A stretch of DNA of 64,000 nt from Pseudomonas sp. SCA2728.1_7 (GTDB lineage: Bacteria > Pseudomonadota > Gammaproteobacteria > Pseudomonadales > Pseudomonadaceae): assembly GCF_018138145.1 (NCBI RefSeq), contig NZ_CP073104.1, forward strand, positions 186,001 through 250,000, read 5' to 3'. The notes beneath the pieces are model-generated. The model worked only from the letters and a program-made list of their open reading frames with translations. It searched no databases and had not been told where the DNA came from. A program made the position numbers and the translations under genes. Shown here one piece after another: positions 1 to 9,185 of the stretch (position 1 is its first letter; each line of letters opens with the position of its first letter).

Positions 1-595
1 GCCCGGTGCGGGGGAAAAACAAGCCGCCCTGAATCTGTTCGCTGAGTTGCGGCGCGGTTTCGCGGATGGCGCCGGCCTGCCAGTAATCGACCGGCACCTG
101 CTGCTGATGCAGTCGAGCCTGTAATGCCTGGATTGCCTGACGCGATTCGGGACGTTCGAACACCAGTAACGAACCATCGATCTTCAGCAGGTCCGGCCGC
201 TGGATGTCGGCGAGCAAGCGCTGCCAGGCCTCCAGACTGCTTTCATTCAGGGCGCGCAAGCCTGCCACAGTGTTCTGAAACGGCGCCGGGCGCAGGTTCA
301 GCAGCAGGCGGGTGAACCATGGCAAGGCGCGCGGCAGGTATTTCCAGTCCAGTCGCAACGGTCCCATCGGATCCATCAGCATGGCCGGCAGGCGCTTGAG
401 GATGGACGCGTCGGCAATCGGAAACACCTGCTCGGTCGCCAGATGCCCGGCGTTGCCGAACGAGGCGCCGTGGCCGGGTGGCTGCTGATCGATCACCACC
501 ACGCGCAACCCTTTGCGAGCCAGACGTAGTGCGCAGGCGACGCCGATGATGCCGGCGCCGACCACGGCGATGTCGTGGGAGACGTTATTCGCCAT
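1..595 (-). CDS. FAD-dependent D-amino-acid/D-hydroxyproline oxidase (partial, C-terminus beyond window)
   Basis: The N-terminus reads [20 protein letters not shown], with a GxGxxG dinucleotide-binding fingerprint, followed by a DAO-type FAD oxidoreductase. Only about 198 codons are inside the window; the rest lies to the left. Its start overlaps the end of the upstream semialdehyde dehydrogenase gene by 11 bases, so the two are probably translationally coupled. As last gene visible in a hydroxyproline operon, it most likely oxidises cis-4-hydroxy-D-proline to pyrroline-4-hydroxy-2-carboxylate. The family and FAD fold are seen in sequence; the substrate is inferred from neighbours. A general D-amino-acid dehydrogenase is the alternative. 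Confidence 0.8.
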   Translation of the reverse strand, partial: MANNVSHDIAVVGAGIIGVACALRLARKGLRVVVIDQQPPGHGASFGNAGHLATEQVFPIADASILKRLPAMLMDPMGPLRLDWKYLPRALPWFTRLLLNLRPAPFQNTVAGLRALNESSLEAWQRLLADIQRPDLLKIDGSLLVFERPESRQAIQALQARLHQQQVPVDYWQAGAIRETAPQLSEQIQGGLFFPRTG

Positions 596-2177
596 AGTGC
601 TGCGCTTCCCTTTGCCCATCGAGCAGACGCCGCAATTGCAGCGGATTGGCCTGCTTCAGTGCGGTCGGCAACAGGCTGTCGGGGAAGTCCTGATAGCAGA
701 CCGGGCGCAGAAAACGCTGGATCGCCGCTGTACCGACGGATGTCGTACGCGAGTCGGAGGTGGCCGGGAACGGCCCGCCATGCACCATTGCGTCACACAC
801 CTCGACCCCGGTGGGCCAGCCATTGATCAGCAAGCGACCGGCCTTGCGTTCCAGTGTTGGCAGCAGGGCGCGTGCCTGTTCCAGGTCTTGGTCATCAAGG
901 TGCAACGTGGCGGTCAACTGGCCTTCCAGGTGTTCGCTGACCTGACGGATTTCAGCTTCACTTTCGCATTGCACAATCAACGCAGCTGCACCGAAGGCTT
1001 CGGCTTGCAGGCGGTGATCGGCGAGAAAGTCGGCGGCTTCGGTCACGAATACATGGGCCTGACATTGGTTCGGGCCGTTGCCGGTCTGACCAACACCGGC
1101 GATGTTCGCACTGGCATTCTCGGCCAGTGCATTCACGGCAGATTCGTAAGCGCTGGAAATGCCCGGTGTCAGCATGGTCTGCGCCGGGCTGCGTTGAATG
1201 ATCTCGGCGGTGGCGGCGATAAACTTGTCCAGTGCCGGTCCTTTCAAGGCAATCACCAAGCCCGGATTGGTGCAGAACTGGCCCGCGCCCAGCATCAGCG
1301 ACGCCACAAACCCTTCAGCCAACGCCTGCGTGCGATTCTCCAGCGCCGCCGGAAACAACAGCACCGGATTGATCGAACTCATTTCCGCGTACACCGGAAT
1401 CGGTTCGGGCCGCGCTTGCGCCGCTTGAATCAACGCCAGACCGCCGCTGCGCGAGCCGGTGAAACCCACTGCTTTGATCCGTGGATCAGTGACCAGCGCA
1501 ATGCCCACTTCGCGGCCGGAACCGTACAGCAACGAGAACACGCCTTCCGGCAAACCACAGGCTTTCACTGCCCGCGCCACTGCGCGACCGACCAGTTCGC
1601 TGGTGCCGGGATGGGCACTGTGCGCCTTGACGATCACCGGGCAACCGGCGGCCAGTGCCGATGCGGTGTCACCGCCGGCCACTGAGAACGCTAGCGGGAA
1701 GTTGCTCGCGCCGAACACCGCGACCGGCCCCAGTGCAATCTGCCGTTGACGCAGATCTGTGCGCGGCAGCGGTTGGCGCTGCGGCTGCGCGCTATCGACG
1801 CGCACATCCAGCCATTCACCGGCGCGAACCGTGCGGGCGAACATTCTTAATTGCTGACAAGTACGCCCGCGTTCACCCAGTAACCGTGCACGCGGCAGAC
1901 CGCTTTCGGCATGGGCACGGTCAATCAGTTCATCGCCGAGGGCTTCGATTTTCTCGGCAATGCTTTCCAGAAATTCGGCGCGGACATTCAGGGTAGTTTC
2001 GCGATAAACATCGAACGCTGCCCAAGCCAGAGCACAGGCCTGTTCGACATGCTCCGTCGATCCTCCGGCATACGCCGGTTCCAGCGCTTCATCGGTGGCC
2101 GGATTGATCCCGTGAATGGCGGCGCGATTGCCCGCAACCGAGTGCAGCCCGATCAGCATGTGGCCCGTCAGAGTCAT
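585..2177 (-). CDS. 2,5-dioxovalerate (alpha-ketoglutarate semialdehyde) dehydrogenase
   Basis: This 530-residue NAD(P)-dependent aldehyde dehydrogenase has the family landmarks: a nucleotide-binding stretch around [11 protein letters not shown], the [10 protein letters not shown] segment, and the catalytic cysteine in [10 protein letters not shown]. Length and the N-terminal extension before the ALDH core fit the ketoglutarate semialdehyde dehydrogenase subgroup. It would convert 2,5-dioxovalerate to 2-oxoglutarate, the last step of hydroxyproline breakdown, in the cytoplasm. AGGAAG precedes the chosen ATG with good spacing; a second Met at residue 7 is possible. It sits between the deaminase and the FAD oxidase in one operon. 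Confidence 0.9.
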   Translation of the reverse strand: MTLTGHMLIGLHSVAGNRAAIHGINPATDEALEPAYAGGSTEHVEQACALAWAAFDVYRETTLNVRAEFLESIAEKIEALGDELIDRAHAESGLPRARLLGERGRTCQQLRMFARTVRAGEWLDVRVDSAQPQRQPLPRTDLRQRQIALGPVAVFGASNFPLAFSVAGGDTASALAAGCPVIVKAHSAHPGTSELVGRAVARAVKACGLPEGVFSLLYGSGREVGIALVTDPRIKAVGFTGSRSGGLALIQAAQARPEPIPVYAEMSSINPVLLFPAALENRTQALAEGFVASLMLGAGQFCTNPGLVIALKGPALDKFIAATAEIIQRSPAQTMLTPGISSAYESAVNALAENASANIAGVGQTGNGPNQCQAHVFVTEAADFLADHRLQAEAFGAAALIVQCESEAEIRQVSEHLEGQLTATLHLDDQDLEQARALLPTLERKAGRLLINGWPTGVEVCDAMVHGGPFPATSDSRTTSVGTAAIQRFLRPVCYQDFPDSLLPTALKQANPLQLRRLLDGQREAQHYGE

Positions 2178-2204
2178 GGTGTCTTCCTGAGAAAAAGGGA
2201 AATG

Positions 2205-2235
2205 CCTGCCGCGTAGCGCAACGCATAACGGCAGG
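2205..2235 (-). other. Intercistronic hairpin
   Basis: Seven-base perfect arms, CCTGCCG and CGGCAGG, enclose a 17-base loop in the 72-bp gap between the deaminase and the dehydrogenase genes. There is no T-run, so it is more likely an mRNA-stability or attenuating hairpin within the operon than a full terminator. Confidence 0.4.
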
Positions 2236-2249
2236 TGAGGAGGTGTTGA

Positions 2250-3197
2250 TCAGGCGAAATTCTGTTCCGCCGACCAGTTCTCGTACCAGTGACGGAACAG
2301 CGAATACTGCTTCTCGGCATAACGCCGTTGCGAGTCGCTCAATGCATCGGTTTCGTTGAAATGCAGGGTGTATTCCTTGTCGCCGTTGAGCACCATCAGG
2401 TGCTTGTAATACAGCACCAGATCGCAGCCTTCATCGAACGACGACAGCACTGCCAGCGCCGATTCCAGCTCCCGCGCCTGACGACGGGCCTTGGCATCAC
2501 CCTTGGCCGCTTGCTTGCTCAGCGCGACCAATTGCAGCACCTCGCGGGGCAGGGCGTTGCCGATACCGGTGATCGCGCCGGTGGCGTTGCAGTTGACGAA
2601 ACCATGCACCACTTGGGTGTCGACGCCGACCATCAGGGTCACGTCTTCATCTTTGGAGGTGATGTTTTCGGCGGCGTAACGCAGGTCGGCGCCACCGCCG
2701 AATTCCTTGAAGCCGATCAGGTTCGGGTACTCGCGACGCAGTTCGAAGAACAGGTCGGCGCGGGTGGCGAAGCCGTAGTAAGGGCTGTTGTAGATCACTG
2801 CTGGCAGGTTCGGCGCGGCTTGCAGAATCGCGGCGAAGTGGGCTTTTTGCGCGGTCGGCGAAGCACCACGGGACAGTACGCGCGGAATCACCATCAAACC
2901 CTGCGCGCCGACTTTCGCCGCGTGCGCTGCATGGGAAACCGCTTCGCGTGAGTTCACTGCGCCGGTGCCGACAATCGTTGGAATGCCGGCAGCCACCAGA
3001 CGCGCCACGCCTTCCTGCCGTTCAGCCTCGGTGAGCAACGGCCAGTCGCCCATCGAACCGCAATAAACCACGGCGCTCATGCCGATATCGATCAGTTCGC
3101 GACCCTTGGCCACCAACGCGTCGAAGTCGGGTTTGCGCTGGGCGGTGCACGGGGTCATCAGGGCCGGCATGCAACCGGTGAAGATGTTGTCGCTCAT
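2250..3197 (-). CDS. Pyrroline-4-hydroxy-2-carboxylate deaminase (DapA family)
   Basis: A DapA/N-acetylneuraminate-lyase family TIM-barrel protein of 315 residues. Visible family features are the YNSPYYG motif with the conserved tyrosine, the Schiff-base lysine in LIGFKEFGG, and the MVGVD segment. In a hydroxyproline operon the expected reaction is deamination of cis-4-hydroxy-pyrroline-2-carboxylate to 2,5-dioxovalerate. The start at 3197 is preferred over an upstream in-frame ATG (3221) because AAGGAG lies at proper distance. Dihydrodipicolinate synthase itself is unlikely in this context. Confidence 0.88.
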   Translation of the reverse strand: MSDNIFTGCMPALMTPCTAQRKPDFDALVAKGRELIDIGMSAVVYCGSMGDWPLLTEAERQEGVARLVAAGIPTIVGTGAVNSREAVSHAAHAAKVGAQGLMVIPRVLSRGASPTAQKAHFAAILQAAPNLPAVIYNSPYYGFATRADLFFELRREYPNLIGFKEFGGGADLRYAAENITSKDEDVTLMVGVDTQVVHGFVNCNATGAITGIGNALPREVLQLVALSKQAAKGDAKARRQARELESALAVLSSFDEGCDLVLYYKHLMVLNGDKEYTLHFNETDALSDSQRRYAEKQYSLFRHWYENWSAEQNFA

Positions 3198-3252
3198 TGT
3201 TTTAACTCCTTGGCACATCATTCAAAGTAAGGTGAAAAGTCTGCGCGGTGGC

Positions 3253-4179
3253 TCAGATGCCCCACGCGAACGGGTCTGTTTCGTCAATCAGCAGGGTGCT
3301 GTCGGCGGTCATGTAAGCGCGGCCGGTGATGTACGGACGAATGCGTTCGCCTTGCCATTCGAAGCGGCCTTCGAACTGGCTGCCGGTGATACTCGCCTGC
3401 ACCCAGGTTGCGCCGGGTTGCAGCTTGTCGTCGGCGGCGAGGCAGGCGAGTTTGGCGCTGGTGCCGGTGCCGCACGGTGAGCGGTCGTAGGCTTTGCCGG
3501 GGCACATGACGAAGTTGCGGCTGTCGGCCCGATCGTCATCGGCGAACAGTTCGATGTGATCGATGACGGCACCGTCCTCGCCGAAAATGCCTTGGTCTTC
3601 AAGGGCCTTGAGCATTGCCCAGGTGTAAGCGGTGAGGTGTTCGACGTTGTCCATGGTCAGCGTCTGGCCGTGCTCGGAGACGAGGAAAAACCAGTTGCCG
3701 CCGTAAGCGATATCGCCGAATACGCGGCCGTAACCCGGCACATCCACCGGCACCTGTTTGCCGTGGCGATAAGCGGGGACGTTGCCCAAGGTGACGGTTC
3801 CGTCCTCATGCAACGTGGCGCTGACTGGGCCGACGGGCGTGTCGATCTTGTGCACGCCCGGTTCGATTTTCCCCAAGTACTGCAACGAGTTGATCAGGCC
3901 AATCGTTCCGTGGCCGCACATGCCCAGATAACCGGCATTGTTGAAGAAAATCACCCCGCACGTGGCGTCCGGCGAGACCGGCGCGCAATACAACGCGCCG
4001 ACCAGCACATCGTTGCCGCGCGGTTCCAGCAGGCAGGCGCGGCGCCATTGATCATGCTGAGTGCGCAGCGCATCGCGTTTCTCGACCATGCTGTTGCCGG
4101 GCAGATCGGGGAAGCCTGTCATCACCAGACGCGTGGGTTCACCGCCGGTGTGGGAATCAATGACGTGTAGTTCTTTCAT
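3253..4179 (-). CDS. 4-hydroxyproline 2-epimerase
   Basis: A proline-racemase-family protein of 308 residues. Both catalytic cysteines are present, in MCGHGT and in SPCGTGT, which separates epimerases and racemases from the trans-3-hydroxyproline dehydratases that lack the first. It would interconvert trans-4-hydroxy-L-proline and cis-4-hydroxy-D-proline, feeding the downstream oxidase. It lies 22 bp after the permease gene, and AAAGGA precedes the ATG. The equivalent P. aeruginosa gene is called lhpA. Confidence 0.93.
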   Translation of the reverse strand: MKELHVIDSHTGGEPTRLVMTGFPDLPGNSMVEKRDALRTQHDQWRRACLLEPRGNDVLVGALYCAPVSPDATCGVIFFNNAGYLGMCGHGTIGLINSLQYLGKIEPGVHKIDTPVGPVSATLHEDGTVTLGNVPAYRHGKQVPVDVPGYGRVFGDIAYGGNWFFLVSEHGQTLTMDNVEHLTAYTWAMLKALEDQGIFGEDGAVIDHIELFADDDRADSRNFVMCPGKAYDRSPCGTGTSAKLACLAADDKLQPGATWVQASITGSQFEGRFEWQGERIRPYITGRAYMTADSTLLIDETDPFAWGI

Positions 4180-4201
4180 GGATAGATTCCTTTAGGTGAT
4201 T

Positions 4202-5827
4202 TCAGTAGGCGCCGGCAGGGCGTGCAGAAACGGTCGAGGCAGGGGCGTTGACTTCGCTTTCCTCATCGTCCTCTTCCAGACGCAGCAGATGCGCCGGTAC
4301 ACCGGTCGCCGCGCCCCAGTAGTAAATGCCGGTGGCACACGCCGCGACGACAAGGGTGTCGAATGGATGGGCGAGGATGCCGAGGCCGCCGAAGGTGCCG
4401 AGTTTCGACAGCACGATGGTCACCGCATAGAAGGCGATCAACCATGCCGAGGAACGCACTTGGCTGGCCAGATTGAGGTGAGCGGTCGGCACAAAACGAC
4501 CGCACAGCAGATACACAACGAACATCAGGATTTGCAGGCCGAGCAGCCACGACACAGTGTTCCAGCCCGACCAGTAGACAATCAGCGCGGCGATGATGAA
4601 TGACACCGGCCCGAGCACGCCCATGCACTTGACCCGGAACGGTCGTGGCATGTCTGGCGCATTACGGCGCAGCGCGGCCACGGTCACCGGCGCCACGGCG
4701 TAGCTCAGCACCAGCGCAGCGGAAACCACATTGATCAGCGCTTCCCAGGACGGAAACGGCAGGGTCCAGAACACCGACAGGGCGAAGGTCAGCCACAGCG
4801 CCGGGCGCGGGATGCCGGACTTCTCATCGATGTGGGTGAAGACTTTGAAGAAGGTCCCGGTCTGCGCCCAGCCATAGATCACGCGCGGGGTGGCGTTCAT
4901 GTAGATGTTGCCGCAGCCGCTCGGCGAGATCACCGCGTCGGCCACCACCAGATACGCCAGCCAGCCCACACCCAGTGCCAGTGCGATGTCGCGGTACGGC
5001 AGGGAAAATTCCTTGCTGATACCGGCCCAACCGTTGGCGAGCATTTCCGTCGGGATGCTGCCGAGAAAGGCCATTTGCAGCAGCACGTAAATCAGCGTCG
5101 ACAGCAGCACCGAGAGGATCAGTGCGATGGGAATGGTGCGCTGTGGATTCTTCACTTCACTGGCCACCGAGATGATCGGCGTCAGCCCCAGGTAAGCGAA
5201 AATCACACCACCCGCCGACACCGCCATTTCGATACCGGACAAGCCGAACGGGGCGAAACCTTGTACTTGGAAATTCGCCGGTTTGAAGAAGCTGAACAGC
5301 ACGCCGATCACCAGCAGCGGCACGATGAACTTGAACACGCTGACCAGATTGTTGGCCTTGGCGAAGGTTTTCACGCTGCGGTAGTTGAGCAGGAAAAACA
5401 CGCACAGAAGGCCGAACTGCACCATCCAGCCGAGGATCGTCGGATCGCCGCTGCCAGCCTTGGTCAGCTCGGGAAACCATGCCGCCGCGTATTGGCGCGA
5501 GGCAACCACTTCGATCGCTACCAGGCTGGAAAAGGCGATCAGGGTGATGAAGCCCATCAGGTAGCCAAGCAGCGGCCCGTGGGAGTAAACCGGATAACGC
5601 ACCACGCCGCCGGCTCGCGGCAATGCAGCGCCCAGCTCGCAATAGACGATGCCCAGCAACAACACGGCAAAACCGCCCAGCAGCCAGGAAAAAATCCCCG
5701 CCGGCCCGGCAATGGCGGACACATGACTGGCCGCGAACAACCAGCCCGAACCGAAAATCGCACCGAGCCCGATAAATGTGAGGTCGATCAGTGAAAGCTG
5801 TTTTTTGAACTTGCCTTGGCCTGACAT
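4202..5827 (-). CDS. APC-family amino acid permease (probable hydroxyproline uptake)
   Basis: A 541-residue polytopic inner-membrane protein beginning with a short basic N-terminus, then IDLTFIGLGAIFGSGWLFA, the glycine-rich first helix typical of amino acid/polyamine/organocation permeases. Roughly 12 to 13 hydrophobic segments follow, and the C-terminal tail is acidic (EEDDEESE). It is the first gene of the hydroxyproline operon and faces the PAS-AraC regulator across a 231-bp divergent promoter region, so it probably imports hydroxyproline. Substrate is inferred from context only. Confidence 0.85.
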   Translation of the reverse strand: MSGQGKFKKQLSLIDLTFIGLGAIFGSGWLFAASHVSAIAGPAGIFSWLLGGFAVLLLGIVYCELGAALPRAGGVVRYPVYSHGPLLGYLMGFITLIAFSSLVAIEVVASRQYAAAWFPELTKAGSGDPTILGWMVQFGLLCVFFLLNYRSVKTFAKANNLVSVFKFIVPLLVIGVLFSFFKPANFQVQGFAPFGLSGIEMAVSAGGVIFAYLGLTPIISVASEVKNPQRTIPIALILSVLLSTLIYVLLQMAFLGSIPTEMLANGWAGISKEFSLPYRDIALALGVGWLAYLVVADAVISPSGCGNIYMNATPRVIYGWAQTGTFFKVFTHIDEKSGIPRPALWLTFALSVFWTLPFPSWEALINVVSAALVLSYAVAPVTVAALRRNAPDMPRPFRVKCMGVLGPVSFIIAALIVYWSGWNTVSWLLGLQILMFVVYLLCGRFVPTAHLNLASQVRSSAWLIAFYAVTIVLSKLGTFGGLGILAHPFDTLVVAACATGIYYWGAATGVPAHLLRLEEDDEESEVNAPASTVSARPAGAY

Positions 5828-6058
5828 GGCATCGCCTTCTTGTGAGTTATTGGATAGGCAGTTGTGTCACTGGGACGGCCAGACTTTGAACTCATCGATG
5901 GTGTGGCGATTGATGTTTTGCGGTGGCTTCGATGACGAAATCAGCACAATCGCACTGGCGAAACGTGGCCCTCGACAGGTCTTGAGCGATGCTGCAATCT
6001 GCACGCGAAGGCCGCATGGCGGGCGCTTCGTCCATCCACGTAACGAGGGGAATCTTTG

Positions 6059-6826
6059 ATGCAACAGGCGTTCTCGATCCTGTCTCAAGGCATTGATGGG
6101 CATCGTCCGCAGACACTGGAGGAGTTGTTGGCCGGTGCGGCGCTGTTGTTGCCGATGCTCGATGTGATCCCTAACGCGGCGATTTTCATCAAGGATGTGC
6201 AGGCCCGTTATGTGCTCGCGAATCGCACGCTGGTGCAGCGCTGTGGCTTGAAGGATTTGCGTCCGTTACTGGGCAAGACCAGCGCGCAGGTGTTCCCGGC
6301 GCAACTCGGGCCGGGCTATACCGAGCAGGATCGCAAAGTGCTGGAAGAGGGCTTTGTGCTGGAGGACCAGCTCGAACTGCATCTGTACGGCAGTCGCGAA
6401 CCGGGTTGGTGCCTGACGCACAAGCAGCCGCTGTACAACCGTGACGGGGTGATCATTGGCCTGGCGGGGATTTCCGTGGACCTGCAATCGGCCAGTGAAA
6501 CGCACCCGGCATTCGAGCGGCTTGCGGCAGTCGATGAGCACATCCGCGCGAATTTCAATCGACGCGTGACCCTCGGTGAACTGACCCGCATCGCCGGTAT
6601 TTCAGTCGCGCAACTGGAGCGTTACTGCAAACGGGTGTTCCACCTGACGCCACGGCAGATGATCCAGAAAGTGCGCCTCGAACACGCGCACCGCTTGCTA
6701 CACACTGACCTGCCGATTACTGATGTGGCGCTGCAATGCGGCTATACCGATCACAGCGCCTTCACTCGGCAGTTCAAGGCCTCGACCGGGTTTACGCCGC
6801 GCGAGTATCGGCAGGCAACGGGATAG
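6059..6826 (+). CDS. AraC-family regulator with PAS sensor domain (hydroxyproline operon activator)
   Basis: About 255 residues. The N-terminal half (residues about 30-135) looks like a PAS fold (NAAIFIKDVQARYVLANRTL). The C-terminal 100 residues are a double helix-turn-helix AraC domain ending ALQCGYTDHSAFTRQFKA and GFTPREYR. The ATG at 6059 is chosen over an overlapping TTG at 6056; CGAGGGG sits just upstream. It is transcribed divergently from the hydroxyproline permease operon, which it most likely activates in response to hydroxyproline or an intermediate. Ligand sensing by PAS is inference. Confidence 0.88.
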   Translation: MQQAFSILSQGIDGHRPQTLEELLAGAALLLPMLDVIPNAAIFIKDVQARYVLANRTLVQRCGLKDLRPLLGKTSAQVFPAQLGPGYTEQDRKVLEEGFVLEDQLELHLYGSREPGWCLTHKQPLYNRDGVIIGLAGISVDLQSASETHPAFERLAAVDEHIRANFNRRVTLGELTRIAGISVAQLERYCKRVFHLTPRQMIQKVRLEHAHRLLHTDLPITDVALQCGYTDHSAFTRQFKASTGFTPREYRQATG

Positions 6827-6890
6827 AGACTGACTGAGGCGCAAACAGTTTTTCGGGTACTGTTGGCCTGATCTGGAAAGGCGAGAATGA

Positions 6891-7148
6891 ATGTTGAATC
6901 ATGAACTGTGGCTGGAGCCTGATGGCTTAGAGTTATTTGTGGTGTCCGGGCCTCATGGCGATGAGGCGCGAGCGCTTCTTGCTCCGGGGTCGAAACTAGT
7001 CTGGGAAGTCACTGCCGACAGCTATTTTGAAGCGATGACCAAGTACTTCGCATACATGGATTGGGGAGTATGGACGACCGATTTTCCAGAGCACGATAAA
7101 ACCAGCTATCGGGATCGCGGTTGGGACACCAGCCAGAACGATGAGTAA
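6891..7148 (+). CDS. Small uncharacterised cytoplasmic protein (85 aa)
   Basis: An acidic, tryptophan-rich protein (MLNHELWLEPDGLELFVVSG at the start, WTTDFPEHDKTSY near the end) with no signal peptide or membrane segment. AAGGCGAGA precedes the ATG. Family not recognised; no catalytic motif seen. It lies between the hydroxyproline regulator and a convergent LysE gene and is probably monocistronic. Confidence 0.65.
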   Translation: MLNHELWLEPDGLELFVVSGPHGDEARALLAPGSKLVWEVTADSYFEAMTKYFAYMDWGVWTTDFPEHDKTSYRDRGWDTSQNDE

Positions 7149-7175
7149 TGCTGCACGACAATATCGCGACATCAA

Positions 7176-7204
7176 TGCAGGAGCTGCCGCAGGCTGCTCC
7201 TGCA
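7176..7204. repeat. REP-like palindrome
   Basis: TGCAGGAGCTGCC followed by GCAGGCTGCTCCTGCA forms an almost perfect 29-bp palindrome between two convergent genes. It resembles the GTAGGAGCTGCCGCAGGCTGC class of Pseudomonas REPs and may also serve as a bidirectional transcription stop. Confidence 0.55.
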
Positions 7205-7216
7205 AGGACAGCGTTG

Positions 7217-7813
7217 TCAGGCCAATACGCTCAGCCATGTCGAGAGCAGCAGCAACAACGCCAGCGTCGCGTTCATCCGCTTGAACGCTTTCGGCGATCC
7301 CATCAACCGCGCGCTGCCCACACCCAGTAACGCCCAGAACGTCATGCACGGCAGCGACACCAACAGAAACGCCAGCGACAACACCAGCAGCCGCAAGGTC
7401 TGGTCGCCACCGCCGACAAACACGCTGACCACCGCTACAGCCATCATCCATACCTTGGGATTGACCAGTTGCAGCATGGCGGCGCCCAGCACGCTGAAAC
7501 CTTCTTCCTGCGTATCCGTAGGGTCCAGCGATGGCGGCGTGCTGCGGAAGATCTGCCACGCCAGCCAGCTCAACCAGAGCACACCGACCCAGGCCATGGC
7601 TTGCTGCACACGCGGGTAGCGCAGCAAGGTTTCGCCGGCACCGAGGCCGACCACCAACACAATCAGCGCCGCCGCCGCGCAGGCGCCAAAAATGATCGGC
7701 AACGTGGCGAGCAGGCCTTGGCGCGAACTGTGGCTCAACACCAGAATATTGGTCGGCCCCGGCGTGATCGAGGCAACGAAAGCAAACAGCAGAAAGGGCA
7801 GTAATGACGCCAT
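7217..7813 (-). CDS. LysE/RhtB-family amino acid exporter
   Basis: 198 residues with about six hydrophobic segments; the N-terminus MASLLPFLLFAFVASITPGP carries the SxTPGP motif of LysE-family exporters. The start at 7813 gives the usual family length; upstream in-frame sequence is not protein-like, and AGGGA lies upstream. It follows an AraC regulator on the same strand with a 55-bp gap. Inner-membrane export of an amino acid or homoserine-lactone-like compound is expected; the substrate cannot be told. Confidence 0.85.
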   Translation of the reverse strand: MASLLPFLLFAFVASITPGPTNILVLSHSSRQGLLATLPIIFGACAAAALIVLVVGLGAGETLLRYPRVQQAMAWVGVLWLSWLAWQIFRSTPPSLDPTDTQEEGFSVLGAAMLQLVNPKVWMMAVAVVSVFVGGGDQTLRLLVLSLAFLLVSLPCMTFWALLGVGSARLMGSPKAFKRMNATLALLLLLSTWLSVLA

Positions 7814-7868
7814 GATCCGGATTCCCTGAAAATGAAAACAGGCATCCATGATCGCCAGTTGACGTGCG

Positions 7869-8744
7869 TCAGTCTGGAAGGTTTGAGCAGCGCTTGCGGT
7901 AGTCGGCGGGAGTGAGTTGGTAGGCGCGGCGGAACCAGCGCCCGAGGTGACTCTGGTCAGCAAAACCGAGCACGCTGGCGACCTGCGCCGGCGTTTCACC
8001 CCGGGCCAGCAACTGCCGCGCCTTGGCCAGACGCAACTGGATCAGGTACGCGTGCGGCGCCAGGCCAAAAGCAGACTTGAAGGCGCGGCTGAGGCGAAAG
8101 CGGTCCACTGCGCAGACCCGCGCGAGATCATCGAGACCGATATCTTCATAGGTATGCGCGTGCAGATAATCCCGCGCCAGTTGCGCCACCAATGGCAGAC
8201 GCGGATCGAAAGCCTGGCGCTTGCGCCAGTCGAGATGGCGCGTGAGCGAGCTCAGCAATCCGTCGATGGCGGTTTGCCGGACGATACGCAGATCACCGTC
8301 ATGCAACGCATGGAAGGCTTGACTAATCGCTGTGGCCAGACGCGGGTCCTGGCTCAGCGTGTCGGCAAAACCGGGCTGGCTGTCGGACGGTGCGTCTTCG
8401 AACAGCGCGTGCAGTTCACGCTCCAGCCAATGTGGATCGAGGTAGAGCATCGAATAGGTAAAACCTTCCTCGGTCGGCGCTTGCCCATCGTGGATTTCCC
8501 CCGGCTCCAGCAAGAACACGTTGCCCGGCGTACTGCGATGGCGCACACGGCGACAATTGAACTGCTGCACACCTTGCTCGGTGACGCCGACGAGGAAACT
8601 GTCATGCCAGTGCGGATCGTAGGCATGGCCCTCAAAGTGAGCGCGAATCGATTCAATCCCGGTGTCGACATCCTGGGACAGTTCGATCCAGTTGCGTTTA
8701 TCCACGAAGGCTCCAGTGTTCGCCATTGAAAGGTGCGGCTCCAT
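7869..8744 (-). CDS. AraC-family regulator with N-terminal cupin-type effector domain
   Basis: About 290 residues: an N-terminal arabinose-binding-like cupin (HWHDSFLVGVTEQGVQQF, LEPGEIHDG) and a C-terminal AraC helix-turn-helix pair (DRFRLSRAFKSAFGLAPHAY, GFADQSHLGRWFRRAYQLTP). It probably regulates the LysE exporter directly downstream. Two starts are plausible, Met1 at 8744 and Met7 at 8726; neither has a strong Shine-Dalgarno. Confidence 0.85.
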   Translation of the reverse strand: MEPHLSMANTGAFVDKRNWIELSQDVDTGIESIRAHFEGHAYDPHWHDSFLVGVTEQGVQQFNCRRVRHRSTPGNVFLLEPGEIHDGQAPTEEGFTYSMLYLDPHWLERELHALFEDAPSDSQPGFADTLSQDPRLATAISQAFHALHDGDLRIVRQTAIDGLLSSLTRHLDWRKRQAFDPRLPLVAQLARDYLHAHTYEDIGLDDLARVCAVDRFRLSRAFKSAFGLAPHAYLIQLRLAKARQLLARGETPAQVASVLGFADQSHLGRWFRRAYQLTPADYRKRCSNLPD

Positions 8745-8842
8745 AAAATACCGCGCAATGGTGAAGGGCGTTTAGAAGATTTGTGCATGTGAGGGGGCTA
8801 GACTCTGTAGGTCTCGACCCCTTTGCCGGCAGGTGGAATGCG

Positions 8843-9118
8843 ATGATTAACCGATGCTCGTTCTGGGGCATGCTCACCCTGATCGGTCTTAGCCTGACGC
8901 TTGGCGCAGGCTGCTCCAGCCGAAAACACTATCCACCATCCGGTGTTGGCGATGCCTGCTACGCCAAAGCCTTGCCGTCGGTCGGCGAGGGCGGTCTGGC
9001 CTGGGGCTCCAGTTTGAACATGGCCCGGCAGAAATCGATGAACAACTGCATCCGTTATGCCGGGCGCTCCGGGGGCACGCCGAACACCTGTCAGGTGGTC
9101 TTGGCCAAGTGCAAATAG
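8843..9118 (+). CDS. Small lipoprotein, function unknown
   Basis: 91 residues with a lipoprotein signal peptide ending LTLGAGC (lipobox; acylated Cys at about residue 24). The mature part contains three further cysteines, which could form disulfides in the envelope. AGGTGG lies upstream of the ATG. No family recognised. Confidence 0.7.
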   Translation: MINRCSFWGMLTLIGLSLTLGAGCSSRKHYPPSGVGDACYAKALPSVGEGGLAWGSSLNMARQKSMNNCIRYAGRSGGTPNTCQVVLAKCK

Positions 9119-9125
9119 CTTTCTG

Positions 9126-9154
9126 TTGACATGGTTGCTTGAGGCAAATATATA
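9126..9154 (+). promoter_or_regulatory. Near-consensus sigma-70 promoter of the MarR-GNAT gene
   Basis: TTGACA at 9126-9131, a 17-bp spacer and TATATA at 9149-9154. The operator copies described separately overlap the spacer and the predicted start site. Confidence 0.8.
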
Positions 9155-9168
9155 GTTGCTTTAAGCAA
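9135..9168. promoter_or_regulatory. Two MarR-type operators
   Basis: TTGCTTGAGGCAA at 9135-9147 (one arm mismatch) and TTGCTTTAAGCAA at 9156-9168 (perfect 6-bp arms) start 21 bp apart, two helical turns, on either side of the -10 box. Placement predicts autorepression by the downstream MarR-domain protein. Confidence 0.75.
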
Positions 9169-9185
9169 TTAACTGAGCATTTGCC

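Noticed and set aside
513..1685. Long plus-strand open frame opposite the semialdehyde dehydrogenase
   Set aside because: Shadow of a clear aldehyde dehydrogenase; composition not protein-like.
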